Part shown: in pieces, positions 1-10,495 of the stretch
Layout of the letters: every line of letters starts with the position of its first letter
How positions within the stretch are numbered: position 1 is the first letter of the stretch
NCBI GenBank assembly: GCA_019358945.1
Contig: JAHHIE010000068.1
Location: forward strand, 1-37,060
Length of the DNA: 37,060 nucleotides
Direction: 5' to 3'
DNA from: Stenomitos rutilans HA7619-LM2
GTDB lineage: Bacteria; Cyanobacteriota; Cyanobacteriia; Leptolyngbyales; Leptolyngbyaceae
The notes under the pieces: model-generated
Seen by the model: only the letters and a program-made list of their open reading frames with translations
Databases searched by the model: none
What the model was told of the DNA's origin: nothing
Translations under genes and position numbers: made by a program

Positions 1-168
1 CGGTTAAAAATCGCTAATCTCAAGGACAAGCAAGCTTTAGCAGAACGTCTACAAGCGTTCATTGCTGAATGGAAGGCTCATGCTCACCCCTTCAACTGGA
101 CAACTAAGTCAGTCGCAAAAATAATGGTAAAATGTGACCCTAAACCAGTTCATGCCACGGCAGCTTGA
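1..168 (+). CDS. C-terminal end of an IS630-family transposase (cut by the window edge)
   Basis: Frame 1 is open from the first base to a TGA at 166-168 and gives 55 residues. They include AEWKAHAHPFNWTTKSVAK, which closely matches the C-terminal tail of IS630-type DDE transposases (pattern H-P-F-N-W-[ST]-T-K-S-V-A-K). In the family this tail follows the catalytic domain, which would lie outside the window, so I cannot tell whether the element is intact. No convincing terminal inverted repeat is visible in the bases after the stop. The piece marks the left edge as a place of transposon activity next to the conserved ftsX block. It could equally be a decayed remnant. Confidence 0.6.
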   Translation, partial: RLKIANLKDKQALAERLQAFIAEWKAHAHPFNWTTKSVAKIMVKCDPKPVHATAA

Positions 169-357
169 ATTCCGTACCCCTTTTGTGGTGACGTGTACTG
201 AGGAGATTTCTGAGAAAGATATTACCCCTGTACGGGTTTAGCATGCGACAGATCAGCTCTGACCGATCGCGAAGACTGTTGGCTGCATGCTGAACCCCTA
301 CCATTGATAAGTATAAATGCTTCTGGAAATGGCCTAAATCAACTCTACCCCCATCCT

Positions 358-1260
358 TCACTTAGCCGCGATGCGTCGCACAGCGAAGAGACTGCCCATG
401 ACTCCGACAGAACTGCCAAACCCTAGCAAAATTAGGGGCAAAAGAATCATGCGTAGCGGGCTGATTTGTACTCCATTCGCTAGGAACTGAACAAATTCGG
501 GCTGCTGGGCGAGTAGGCTATTGAGAAAGTGCTGCATGCTGCTGATGAGTCCCCAAGACAAGACTGCCCCGGAAATGCCAAACGTGACGCCTTGGAGGAT
601 GAATGGCAGATAGATCCAACTTGTCGTCGCGCCTACAAGCTGCATGACTTCAATTTCCCGCTTGCGCGACATAACAATGAGGCGAATGGTAGTGGTAATT
701 ACGGCCATTGCGGTGAGGGTTAGCAGGGTTGTGATGGTGAGGCTAACCCAACTTAAGCCTCGATTCAGTTGAGTGACACGTTGCACGGCTTCGTCTACAT
801 ACTGTACTTCATCAACACCTTCCAGCTTCGACAGCTTCTGGGCGATCGCGGGGACATCCTGCGGCGATCGAGCCTTAACTTTAAGCTGATCCACGAGCGG
901 ATTGCCATCCAACTGTTTGGTAGCACCATTAATGTCAGATACGCCTAAATCCTTTACCAGTGCTGCCCAAGCGGCTTCTTTGGAAACAGCCTGTGTTTCG
1001 GCCACCCCTGGTATGGTAGCCACGATCGAGTTCAGTGTATCGGCTTGCACGCCTGTATCCAGATAGACCGAGACTTCCAGCTGGCTCCCAAACTGGTTCA
1101 GCAGTCCTTCCAGTTGCCACGATGCCTGAAGACTTACCCCAAACAAAAAGAGCAAAACGGTCACAGTGCTGATAGCGGCCCAATTCATCCAACCGCCGCG
1201 TCGCAGGCCCAGCAGCGTCTCGCGCAGCAAATAATCTAGCTTGGTGAGAAATTGAAACAT
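358..1260 (-). CDS. ftsX: FtsX-family ABC transporter permease-like cell division protein
   Basis: A 300-residue protein with the FtsX layout. A short cytoplasmic N-terminus and a first membrane segment (about 24-46) precede an extracytoplasmic domain (about 50-167) rich in the V-x-x-Y-x-x-x-[EA] signature region (DEVQYVDE). Three C-terminal membrane segments follow, at about 170-195, 215-238 and 268-292. The loop MSRKREIEVMQLVGAT after the second segment is the most conserved FtsX signature. FtsX pairs with the ATPase FtsE to control septal or peripheral peptidoglycan hydrolases. No ftsE is adjacent: the preceding gene, 12 bases upstream, is a TPR protein, so the partner must be encoded elsewhere. 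The start at 1260 is an ATG directly before the conserved membrane-proximal helix. Confidence 0.9.
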   Translation of the reverse strand: MFQFLTKLDYLLRETLLGLRRGGWMNWAAISTVTVLLFLFGVSLQASWQLEGLLNQFGSQLEVSVYLDTGVQADTLNSIVATIPGVAETQAVSKEAAWAALVKDLGVSDINGATKQLDGNPLVDQLKVKARSPQDVPAIAQKLSKLEGVDEVQYVDEAVQRVTQLNRGLSWVSLTITTLLTLTAMAVITTTIRLIVMSRKREIEVMQLVGATTSWIYLPFILQGVTFGISGAVLSWGLISSMQHFLNSLLAQQPEFVQFLANGVQISPLRMILLPLILLGFGSSVGVMGSLFAVRRIAAK

Positions 1261-1272
1261 GCGCCTTTCTCT

Positions 1273-2322
1273 CTACTTTCGCGTCAGGCTAACGAGCCTT
1301 TCTCGTAAAATGCTCTCTTGCTGGCTATCGTCAAGGTTACGGGCAACTTCAACGGCCTGTTGATAGCTCTGCTTCGCCTTAGGATAGTCGCCTACTGTTT
1401 CGTACAGTTCCCCCAACGTTTGCAGCGAGGTTAGTTCCTGTTGATCGTTCTCTAGCATCTGTGCTACGCGCAGCCGTTGATTCAGCAATTCGATGGATTG
1501 TCTATAGTCTCCAATCGCTTTGAGAGCAACAACCATACCATCGATCGCGCGAAACTGGTTGGGGCGATCGCGACTAATATCACTTAGCCTGACTGCCAAC
1601 CCGTAATACTTCATGGAGTCACGGTACTGCCCTTCTGCCTGGTACAGGTCGCCCAAATTGTTCAAGCTCGTGGCTTCTCGTTTGGTGCTACTGGCTCGAC
1701 GAGCGGCGGCCAGAGCAATGTTGTATTCCTCAAGGGCACGATCGCGATCGCCGAGACCTACGGCTAATAGCCCCAAACTATCGTGCGTTAACGCGGCTCC
1801 ATCTGCACTGTTAATGCTGGTTGAAATGGCAAGGGCTTCGTTAAACAGCGATGTGGCTGACGTAATGCCACCCCGTTTTGCCAGCACTCTACCGAGGCTA
1901 TTCAAAGCATAGATTTGCCCTTGAAAGTCTTGCTCATCGCGCGCGATCGCCAACTGTCGGCGCAGCACATCTTCCGCTTCGACCGAGCGTCCCAGGCGAG
2001 AGTATGCCGAGCCAAGGTAACCGTAAGCCAGCGCCTCACCAGAGCGATCGACCAGGTTTTGGTAAAGCCTCAACGCCTGCTGCCACGACTCCACTGCATC
2101 GAGTAATGAACCATCAAATTCCTGGTCTTTACCCAATTGCAGCAGTCGATCGGCTTCATTCCTGGATGCCCCCTGTGTACCGTTGTTCAGCGGTACGGAC
2201 ATTTGCCGATTCAACTGCAACGACTGATTTAAATCGGCAGCACCGACGGTCGGCGCGAAGAGCGCGATCGCACTCAGAACAACCGATTGGCTCAAAAGGC
2301 TCAGGCTCCAACGATTCATCAT
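1273..2322 (-). CDS. Exported tetratricopeptide-repeat protein
   Basis: A 349-residue protein. Residues 1-28 form a signal peptide (hydrophobic stretch about 8-26, likely cleavage after VGA). From about residue 55 to the end there are tandem 34-40-residue helical repeats with TPR spacing (for example A-L-x-x-L-G-x-x-Y-x-x-x-G-x-x-x-x-A at 94-113 and ALNSLGRVLAKRGG). The repeats suggest a scaffold in the periplasm or on a membrane face that binds partner proteins. It shows no catalytic motif. It is read just before ftsX (12-base gap) and after the sigma-like gene (44-base gap), so the three may be co-transcribed. A link to division is only a guess from that neighbourhood. Confidence 0.75.
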   Translation of the reverse strand: MMNRWSLSLLSQSVVLSAIALFAPTVGAADLNQSLQLNRQMSVPLNNGTQGASRNEADRLLQLGKDQEFDGSLLDAVESWQQALRLYQNLVDRSGEALAYGYLGSAYSRLGRSVEAEDVLRRQLAIARDEQDFQGQIYALNSLGRVLAKRGGITSATSLFNEALAISTSINSADGAALTHDSLGLLAVGLGDRDRALEEYNIALAAARRASSTKREATSLNNLGDLYQAEGQYRDSMKYYGLAVRLSDISRDRPNQFRAIDGMVVALKAIGDYRQSIELLNQRLRVAQMLENDQQELTSLQTLGELYETVGDYPKAKQSYQQAVEVARNLDDSQQESILRERLVSLTRK

Positions 2323-2366
2323 CCTGCCTCTAACGAGTGATTGGTGGATGGGCGAGGCATGGGTAC

Positions 2367-3098
2367 CTACTCAACGCTTGGTTCCATTAAAGCAGCACTA
2401 AACCCCAACCCGCTTCTAGAATTCCCTTCCAGGTAGATGGTGCGCACATCTTCTGGTAAGGTTGCCTCCAGCAAGCGATAGCCTTCCTGCACCTGCGATC
2501 GTACCTCTGTGGGAGACATCACTTCACCCTCTGCCCGCAAGTAAGCCGAAATCCGCGTTTCGCTCCAGTTGAAGGTTTGCGCCATCAGCACAACGAGCCG
2601 TAGCGTTGGTGGCATTTGATCGAGCGCTCGTTCGATATAGCACCACAGGGGTGGCGGCGCGGCTTCGAGATTGTATTGAATCGCTTCTACAGGCGGCAAC
2701 TCAGCCCGATTAATGCAAATGGCTGTCACGTTAATCAACCAGCTTTGCAATGTCATGCCAGCCTCACTTTCGCTGCTGCCGCCTCGCAAATCGACTCCGC
2801 CTAGCTCATGGAAGATATGCCGCCAGGTGTTTCCAAATAAGTAGTCTGCCTGTACGGGCGATCGAGCCGAATGCCGAATCAACGTGTAAACCATCGGGCT
2901 ATAGCGACAGAAAATCGCCGTAAAGTACTGCCCAGAGTCTGGATACCGCTGAAACAGCGTCAGCAAATCTTGATCGCTATAGTGTGTCAGCCCCTTGACT
3001 ACGGGATGATTACACTCTGGAAATGACGGAATTGCAGGAAAGGTAGGAATGGACACAGCCAAGTTACCAGCTAGTGGTGGAAATGAATGACCTCCCAT
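2367..3098 (-). CDS. Sigma-70-like / sigma-factor-related protein, function unknown
   Basis: A 243-residue soluble protein. Residues 40-110 (YSDQDLLTLFQRYPDSGQYF and the following C-R-Y-S-P-M-V-Y-T-L-I stretch) resemble the region-2 helices of ECF-like sigma factors. The segment LDQMPPTLRLVVLMAQTFNW followed by a helix-turn-helix-like stretch recalls region 4. The match is recognisable in outline, but the -10 recognition residues are not clear, so it may not act as a true sigma factor. The ATG at 3098 has no good ribosome site; an in-frame GTG at 3056 (Val15, before S-I-P-T-F) is a plausible alternative start. It heads the minus-strand block with the TPR gene and ftsX. Confidence 0.6.
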   Translation of the reverse strand: MGGHSFPPLAGNLAVSIPTFPAIPSFPECNHPVVKGLTHYSDQDLLTLFQRYPDSGQYFTAIFCRYSPMVYTLIRHSARSPVQADYLFGNTWRHIFHELGGVDLRGGSSESEAGMTLQSWLINVTAICINRAELPPVEAIQYNLEAAPPPLWCYIERALDQMPPTLRLVVLMAQTFNWSETRISAYLRAEGEVMSPTEVRSQVQEGYRLLEATLPEDVRTIYLEGNSRSGLGFSAALMEPSVE

Positions 3099-3415
3099 AT
3101 ATAAGCCGTTTTTGGCTAATTGACACGATTTTTTTACAAATTGGGAGAAGGGAGAGCAGTGAGGGGTGAACGTTAAGAGCTTTGAGTTTTGAGTTGATTC
3201 AGCGGTCAGCGGTCAGCTATCAACCTCAGTTATCAGCTTTTTAGCCTTTAGCCTGCACTCTTCATCCCTCATCCTTCTGCCCTCTGCCTTTCGCCTTCGT
3301 CCCCACTTCCCACTACAGACGTTCTTGATACAATGGTTAGAGGTGCTTAAACTCATTGCCTGCAAATGCCGTTTAGCAAGCTTCTTCGATCGTTTGCCCT
3401 GTTTCAATCACCACC
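3099..3415. other. Divergent intergenic region with short-repeat clutter
   Basis: About 317 bases separate the sigma-like gene (minus) from the VOC gene (plus). Bases 3193-3235 hold tandem 'cagcggtcag' and 'tatcag' units. Bases 3236-3300 hold the pyrimidine-rich 'tttagcct' and 'catccct' units seen again at 8806-8890, 17737-17765 and, inverted, 22517-22550. I see no coding potential. Promoters for both neighbours must lie here, but no clear -35/-10 pair stands out. Confidence 0.6.
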
Positions 3416-3997
3416 ATGCTTATCCGTAGTACTCTGGCTCTTGTTCAATCGTTACCGCTGGCATCCATTCCTGGGCTGGATACGTTGTTTTCAACTCAGG
3501 GCATTATGGTGATGCTACTGGGGGCGTATGCCGTGGCGATGTGGATGTTTCTGACCAGTGCGCCGAAAGTTCACACCATTATGGTATCGGATGTGCAACT
3601 GGCGCGGAACCTCTACGAAGGGCTGTTGGAGCTACCAGCGGCGGATATTCCGCTCCACTATTATTACAACTACGAGCAATCATTAGGGACTGCGGCGATC
3701 GACCCTCTGTACGTTACACCTGGGCTAGGGCGATCGACCATCAACACTGCCAGCACACCAGAAGGACTGTGGTATCAACTCAAGAAGAATACCCAACTGC
3801 ATGTGATTTCGGGAGCCAGCATGGGCGAAAAGAATCGACAACGCCATGTGTGCTTCGATCGTGACTGCCTGGAGCAAGTGCTACTGCGAGTGCAGATGCG
3901 AAATGTGAAGCACAAGATCCGCCAGGAGAAGCCGCTCAATTTTTTAGTAAAGGATTATGAGGGCAACGTGATTGAAATGGCAGAAGTGTCGAATTAA
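3416..3997 (+). CDS. Membrane-anchored VOC (glyoxalase-like) domain protein
   Basis: A 193-residue protein. Residues 27-47 (GIMVMLLGAYAVAMWMFL and neighbours) form one membrane segment. From about residue 51 it has a vicinal-oxygen-chelate fold pattern: KVHTIMVSDVQLARNLYEGL opens the first beta-alpha-beta unit, and the closing strand FLVKDYEGNVIEMAEV is the typical VOC end. VOC members include glyoxalases, extradiol dioxygenases and resistance proteins. Metal ligands cannot be assigned with confidence, so no substrate is proposed. The ATG at 3416 precedes the membrane helix. It stops 6 bases before the aldo/keto reductase gene and is almost certainly co-transcribed with it. Confidence 0.65.
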   Translation: MLIRSTLALVQSLPLASIPGLDTLFSTQGIMVMLLGAYAVAMWMFLTSAPKVHTIMVSDVQLARNLYEGLLELPAADIPLHYYYNYEQSLGTAAIDPLYVTPGLGRSTINTASTPEGLWYQLKKNTQLHVISGASMGEKNRQRHVCFDRDCLEQVLLRVQMRNVKHKIRQEKPLNFLVKDYEGNVIEMAEVSN

Positions 3998-4003
3998 ATA
4001 TCT

Positions 4004-5185
4004 ATGCAGTATCGTCGGTTTGGGCGCACAGAACTATCGATGCCTGTTTTTTCGTGCGGTGGGATGAGGTATCAGCACAAGTGGCAGGATGTTTCGCTGC
4101 GAGAGATTCCAGCTGATAACCAGGCGAATCTGGAGGCGACGATCCGGAGATCGCTTGAATTGGGCATCAATCATATCGAAACGGCACGAGGCTATGGCAC
4201 GTCGGAAATGCAGCTAGGGCAGATTTTGCCAGCGCTTCCCCGTGAGAAACTGATCGTGCAAACAAAAATTTCTCCGGTGGCGGATGCTAAAGCGTTTCGG
4301 CGCACGTTTGACCAATCGCTGGCATACCTAAAGCTGGATTACGTCGATCTATTGGGCTTACATGGCATCAATACGCCTGAGTTGCTGGATTTTTGCATCC
4401 GTCCGGGTGGTTGCCTGGATGTGGTTCGCACGTTGCAAAAACAGGGTAAAGTCCGCTTTGTAGGCTTTTCAACGCATGGGCCGACAAACGTGATTGAGCA
4501 GGCGATCGCCACTGACCAGTTCGACTATGTGAACCTGCACTGGTACTACATCAATCAAACGAACTGGTCTGCCATTGAAGCCGCCACTCGTCACGATATG
4601 GGCGTTTTCATCATTAGCCCATCTGAAAAGGGTGGCATGCTCTTTCAAGCACCGCAACGGCTGGTGGACTTGTGTACGCCGCTGAGTCCGATCGTCTTCA
4701 ACGATCTGTTTTGCCTCAGCCATCCTCAGGTGCATACGCTCAGCGTCGGTGCTGCCAAGCCACAAGATTTTGATGAACATCTGAAAACGCTGGCGTTACT
4801 CGATCGCGCTTCGGAACTTCTCCCGCCAATTGTCGAGCGACTGGAGCAAGCCGCGATCGAGCGTCTGGGTGCAGAATGGATGCAAACCTGGCATGTGGGC
4901 TTACCAACCCCCGCCGAAACGCCTGGTGGCTTAAATATTCCTGTGATGCTGTGGCTACGGAATCTGGCGATCGCCTACGACATGGTGGACTTTGGCAAGA
5001 TGCGCTACAACCTGTTGGGGCAGGGGAGCCACTGGTTTCCGGGTGCAAGCGGCGATCGGATTGCAGAACTCGATTTGCGGCAATGTCTTGCCAACAGCCC
5101 TCATGCCGCCAAAATTCCCACGCTTTTAACCGAGGCGCATGAGCTTTTGGGTGGTCAAAAAATCCAGCGCTTATCAAGGCAGTAA
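4004..5185 (+). CDS. Aldo/keto reductase family oxidoreductase
   Basis: A 393-residue protein with the AKR (alpha/beta)8 barrel in residues 1 to about 270. It opens with YRRFGRTEL and contains NHIETARGYGTSE, IVQTKIS and LLGLHG. The catalytic tetrad of the family is Asp-Tyr-Lys-His. Here Tyr64, Lys88 and His120 are visible, but the Asp position reads Glu59, a conservative change. The last ~120 residues are an extension beyond the usual barrel length, as in larger AKRs that carry a helical or ferredoxin-like tail; no Cys cluster is present. AKRs reduce aldehydes or ketones with NADPH. It follows the VOC gene by 6 bases, so a joint carbonyl-detoxifying role is possible. Confidence 0.85.
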   Translation: MQYRRFGRTELSMPVFSCGGMRYQHKWQDVSLREIPADNQANLEATIRRSLELGINHIETARGYGTSEMQLGQILPALPREKLIVQTKISPVADAKAFRRTFDQSLAYLKLDYVDLLGLHGINTPELLDFCIRPGGCLDVVRTLQKQGKVRFVGFSTHGPTNVIEQAIATDQFDYVNLHWYYINQTNWSAIEAATRHDMGVFIISPSEKGGMLFQAPQRLVDLCTPLSPIVFNDLFCLSHPQVHTLSVGAAKPQDFDEHLKTLALLDRASELLPPIVERLEQAAIERLGAEWMQTWHVGLPTPAETPGGLNIPVMLWLRNLAIAYDMVDFGKMRYNLLGQGSHWFPGASGDRIAELDLRQCLANSPHAAKIPTLLTEAHELLGGQKIQRLSRQ

Positions 5186-5204
5186 GCCGCTATACCCAAT
5201 AATC

Positions 5205-5270
5205 AAAACCTCGGAGGTTTAAGCAGCGACATTGTTTAATGCGTCATGCCTATTAAAACCTCCGAGGTTT
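5205..5270. repeat. Pair of AAACCT-type short palindromes
   Basis: Two 16-base units, aaaacctcggaggttt at 5205-5220 and aaaacctccgaggttt at 5255-5270, lie 50 bases apart between the aldo/keto reductase gene and the groEL stop. Each is a near-perfect palindrome with a single central base, G in one and C in the other. The same unit occurs as a pair at 27423 and 27475, and looser relatives are near 22572 and 22803. They could act as a terminator region for the convergent genes or as small mobile repeats. Confidence 0.7.
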
Positions 5271-5298
5271 GTGTCAGTCGTCATGAAGCGATAAGGGA

Positions 5299-7029
<1,731 letters not shown>

Positions 7030-7464
7030 TCACAAGGTAATCCCTTTGTGAGCAGATTTTGGGGTGAGCAGATTTTGAGGTAAGGCGGTGGAGTCTACAG
7101 AAGCGCGATCGCTCGCGTGGGTTTGCTTCTGCTGCGTTAACTGGCTGGTGTATTGCTCGCCCCACGTCCGCATGAGCAGCAAAATCGGCTCTAGGCTGCG
7201 ACCAAACTCCGTGAGCGAATATTCCACTTTGGGCGGCACCTCTGCATAAACCGTCCGTAAGACCACCCCGTCCTGCTCTAGCTCCCGCAATTGCAAGGTC
7301 AACATCCGTTGAGTACAACCGTCGATCAGCCGATGCAGTTCATTAAACCGCTTGGTGCCTTCCATCAGGTGAAAAAGAATCACCCCTTTCCAGCGTCCGC
7401 CAATGACATCTAGCGTGGCTTCCACAGCGCAACCGTAGCGGCAGTCATACTGTCGTTTTCCCAT
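7030..7464 (-). CDS. HxlR-family winged-helix redox/quinone-type regulator
   Basis: A 144-residue protein with the HxlR pattern: Cys-x3-Cys at positions 8 and 12, then [19 protein letters not shown], a recognition region [18 protein letters not shown], and a wing ending [12 protein letters not shown]. HxlR members such as YodB, CatR and QorR sense quinones, diamide or electrophiles through an N-terminal cysteine, and often control a divergent oxidoreductase gene. That is the layout here, with a quinone-oxidoreductase-like gene on the other strand. The frame is open 57 codons further upstream, but that part is repeat-derived and Pro/Leu-rich, so the ATG at 7464 is chosen. The last ~25 residues are not conserved in the family. 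Confidence 0.85.
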   Translation of the reverse strand: MGKRQYDCRYGCAVEATLDVIGGRWKGVILFHLMEGTKRFNELHRLIDGCTQRMLTLQLRELEQDGVVLRTVYAEVPPKVEYSLTEFGRSLEPILLLMRTWGEQYTSQLTQQKQTHASDRASVDSTALPQNLLTPKSAHKGITL

Positions 7465-7481
7465 AGCATCTTTAGGTAGGA

Positions 7482-7529
7482 TACTTTTTGATAGTACTCT
7501 ACAAAATTGTGCGTACTTGTCAAACAGTA
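7482..7529 (-). promoter_or_regulatory. YodB-like boxes upstream of the HxlR gene
   Basis: Bases 7482-7496 read TACT, seven bases, AGTA, which matches the box reported for YodB-type HxlR repressors. A second TACT, eight bases, AGTA occupies 7514-7529. Both lie 18-65 bases upstream of the regulator's ATG, as expected for autoregulation. The divergent MDR gene starts ~240 bases further, so control of it from the same boxes is possible but less direct. The half-site is short, so chance occurrence cannot be excluded. Confidence 0.5.
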
Positions 7530-7769
7530 GGCTGGCTCTCAGAATGAAGGTGTTCGTAAAGAGGTGAAAGTCGGGGAAGCAGGGGGAGATGGGGAGGCAG
7601 AGGGAGTGGGGAGGCAGAGGAAGCAGAGGGAGCAAGGGAAGTAGGGGATCAATCCAATCTCTCTAGCGCAACTCAGAATTCAAAGCTTAAAACTTAAATC
7701 TTCCCTTTCTCCCTCGCTTCCCTTGCCTCCCCCGCTTTCCCACGCCCTCAACCCTTTTAGGAGTTTTCT
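7530..7769. other. Divergent spacer with purine tract and complementary pyrimidine tract
   Basis: Bases 7561-7648 are almost pure purines on the plus strand, built from gggag, gcaga and ggaag units. Bases 7697-7745 are almost pure pyrimidines built from ctccc and cttcc units. The two could pair imperfectly as a large hairpin. No gene is seen. A ribosome site (taggag, about 7759-7764) for the MDR gene lies at the right end. Confidence 0.55.
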
Positions 7770-8783
7770 ATGCAAGTGTATGAATTACGGAGCGATCGAC
7801 CTGGATTGGATGCCGTGACGTTGGTCGAGCGGCCTGATCCCCAACCACAAGCAGGGCAAGTGTTGGTAAAAATGCACGCCGCCTCGTTGAACTATCGAGA
7901 TTTGCTGGTAGCGAAAGGCGCGTATGGTTCCCAGGAAGTACAGCCGATCGTGCCGCTGTCGGATGGTGCGGGCGAAGTGGTTGCGGTCGGTACGGGTGTG
8001 AGCCGTGTGCAGGTGGGCGATCGAGTGGCAGGCATCTTTATGCAAACGTTTTTGGCAGGCGAACTCACATCAGAGAAGTCGAAATCGGCATTGGGTGGCG
8101 CGATCGATGGCGTGCTGGCAGAGTACGTTGTGTTCGATGAACAGGGCTTGGTGAAAATTCCTGCTCATCTTTCCTACGAGGAAGCGGCAACGCTACCGTG
8201 TGCCGCCGTCACAGCCTGGAATGCTCTGGTTGCCGAAGGGCAGTTAAAAGCGGGTGACACCGTTTTGCTGCAAGGCACAGGCGGTGTTTCACTCTTTGCG
8301 CTGCAATTTGCCCACCTAATAGGTGCAACGGTTATTATCACCAGTAGCAGTGATGCCAAGCTAGAGCGGGCAAACCAGCTAGGGGCCGCCAGTGGTATCA
8401 ACTACAAAACCACGCCCAACTGGGAAGAAGTGGCCTGGAATCTGACTGACGGCAGAGGCGTTGATCATGTAGTGGAAGTGGGTGGCTCCAGTACCCTGTC
8501 TCAGTCGCTCAGAGCCGTCCGCTATGGAGGGAGAATTGCCCTGATCGGCGTGCTGACGGGCACGGCAGGAGATGTGAAAACCAGCGCCATTCTGCATAAG
8601 CATGTGTGCGTCCAAGGCATCTATGTTGGCTCCCGCGATCACTTTGAGGCGCTGAATCGGGCGATCGCCTTACATAAGCTACATCCAGTCATCGATCGCA
8701 CCTTCCCCTTTTCTGAGGCCAAAGAAGCTATGCAGTACCTCGAAAGCGGTGCGCACTTTGGCAAAGTCGTCATTACCATTTGA
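7770..8783 (+). CDS. NAD(P)-dependent MDR oxidoreductase, quinone-oxidoreductase-like
   Basis: A 337-residue medium-chain dehydrogenase/reductase. The N-terminal GroES-like domain shows NYRDLLVAKG, VPLSDGAGEVVAVG and VGDRV. The nucleotide-binding Rossmann domain shows GDTVLLQGTGGVSLFALQFA (about 160-179). The usual catalytic zinc Cys/His set is not evident, and the protein groups by pattern with zinc-free quinone reductases and related alcohol dehydrogenases. It probably reduces quinones or enones with NAD(P)H. An AGGAG site 6 bases before the ATG supports the start. It is divergent from the HxlR regulator, the arrangement known for qorR-qor pairs, so electrophile-inducible expression is a reasonable inference. 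Confidence 0.85.
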   Translation: MQVYELRSDRPGLDAVTLVERPDPQPQAGQVLVKMHAASLNYRDLLVAKGAYGSQEVQPIVPLSDGAGEVVAVGTGVSRVQVGDRVAGIFMQTFLAGELTSEKSKSALGGAIDGVLAEYVVFDEQGLVKIPAHLSYEEAATLPCAAVTAWNALVAEGQLKAGDTVLLQGTGGVSLFALQFAHLIGATVIITSSSDAKLERANQLGAASGINYKTTPNWEEVAWNLTDGRGVDHVVEVGGSSTLSQSLRAVRYGGRIALIGVLTGTAGDVKTSAILHKHVCVQGIYVGSRDHFEALNRAIALHKLHPVIDRTFPFSEAKEAMQYLESGAHFGKVVITI

Positions 8784-8805
8784 GCCATTGTCTAGCCGTC
8801 AGCGG

Positions 8806-8890
8806 TTAGCTTTTAGCCTTCATCCTTCATCCTTTAGCCTTCATCCCTCATCCTTCCTCTTTACTTCTGCCCTCTGCCTCCTGCCTTTTG
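8806..8890. repeat. Pyrimidine-rich 'agccttcatcc' short repeats
   Basis: A run of tttagcc, ttcatcc and ctctgcc units fills the spacer between the convergent MDR and fabG genes. The same vocabulary appears at 3236-3300 and 17737-17765, and on the other strand at 22517-22550. It looks like a dispersed low-complexity repeat family confined to spacers. Confidence 0.6.
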
Positions 8891-8894
8891 CCCC

Positions 8895-9680
<786 letters not shown>

Positions 9681-9850
9681 TTACTGAATCATAGGGGAAA
9701 GGGGGAATGGGCGTGGATGGGCAGAGGGAGCAGAGGAGAACGTTGATTGCAAGGATTAAGAAAGTGTTGGGTTTTAGCGGTAGGAGAGATATGAGGCGCG
9801 ATCGTAGAGAGCAAAGCCAGGATTAAACGATCGCACTGGAGAATTGAACG

Positions 9851-10168
9851 ATGGCAGTAAAAAAGCAGTTTGATAGCTTTGAAGAGTTGCTCTCTGGTTC
9901 AGACTTGCCTGTTTTGGTTGATTTTTACGCAACGTGGTGCGGTCCTTGTCAAATGATGGCGGGCATTTTAGAGCAAGTAAATGCTCAAATGAAGCATCAG
10001 GTGAAGGTGATTAAGATTGATACCGATAAATATCCGCAAATCGCTACAGAGCATCAAATTCAAGCGCTGCCCACGCTGGTGTTGTTTAAGCAAGGGCAAC
10101 CTGTAGAGCGCATTGAAGGCGTGGTGCCAGCGGAGAAGCTGATTCAGCGGCTGCGATCGTTGGTGTGA
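9851..10168 (+). CDS. trxA: Thioredoxin
   Basis: A 105-residue classical thioredoxin. The active site is WCGPC with Cys30 and Cys33, in FYATWCGPCQMM. The cis-proline lies in QALPTLVLFKQGQ, followed by the glycine-rich turn near the end. It reduces disulfides in target enzymes using electrons from thioredoxin reductases. The ATG at 9851 follows a weak GGAGAAT site. The gene stands alone: fabG is divergent to its left with a 190-base spacer holding a purine-rich stretch, and the HU gene lies 327 bases downstream. Confidence 0.95.
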   Translation: MAVKKQFDSFEELLSGSDLPVLVDFYATWCGPCQMMAGILEQVNAQMKHQVKVIKIDTDKYPQIATEHQIQALPTLVLFKQGQPVERIEGVVPAEKLIQRLRSLV

Positions 10169-10495
10169 GGAAGACAGGAGGCAGAAGCGACTCAGAACTC
10201 TTAACTCAAAACTGTCTTCTCCCTCCCTTTACTGATACTCCCCCTTTCCCCCACTCATATGCCCTCCTTATGGCTACAAGCACCTAGAATCAGCAAAAAA
10301 GTCCCAAAAGCCATATAACTTAAAGGTTTCGTAGATCAAGAGCCAGAGGAACGCTTTAGAATAGGGCATTGAAAGTTAGAGTGGATGCGTGTTTCAGCCA
10401 TTTTATTGAAAATCCTTGTCAGGTTTTCGATCGCCGCCCTTCACTCAAAACTTCGATGAACAGTGTGTTACGCCCTAAAAACCCAAGGAGAACCT
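10169..10495. other. Spacer between trxA and the HU gene
   Basis: About 327 bases without a coding signal. The left third holds pyrimidine-rich stretches of the common spacer type (10213-10260). The right part (10300-10495) looks less repetitive and must contain the promoter and leader of the HU gene. TTGAAAATCC at 10406-10415 could contribute a -35, but no convincing -10 is paired with it. Confidence 0.5.

Noticed and set aside
140-361. Minus-strand ORF of 73 codons next to ftsX
   Set aside because: No recognisable motifs; it overlaps the end of the transposase frame on the other strand and lacks a ribosome site.
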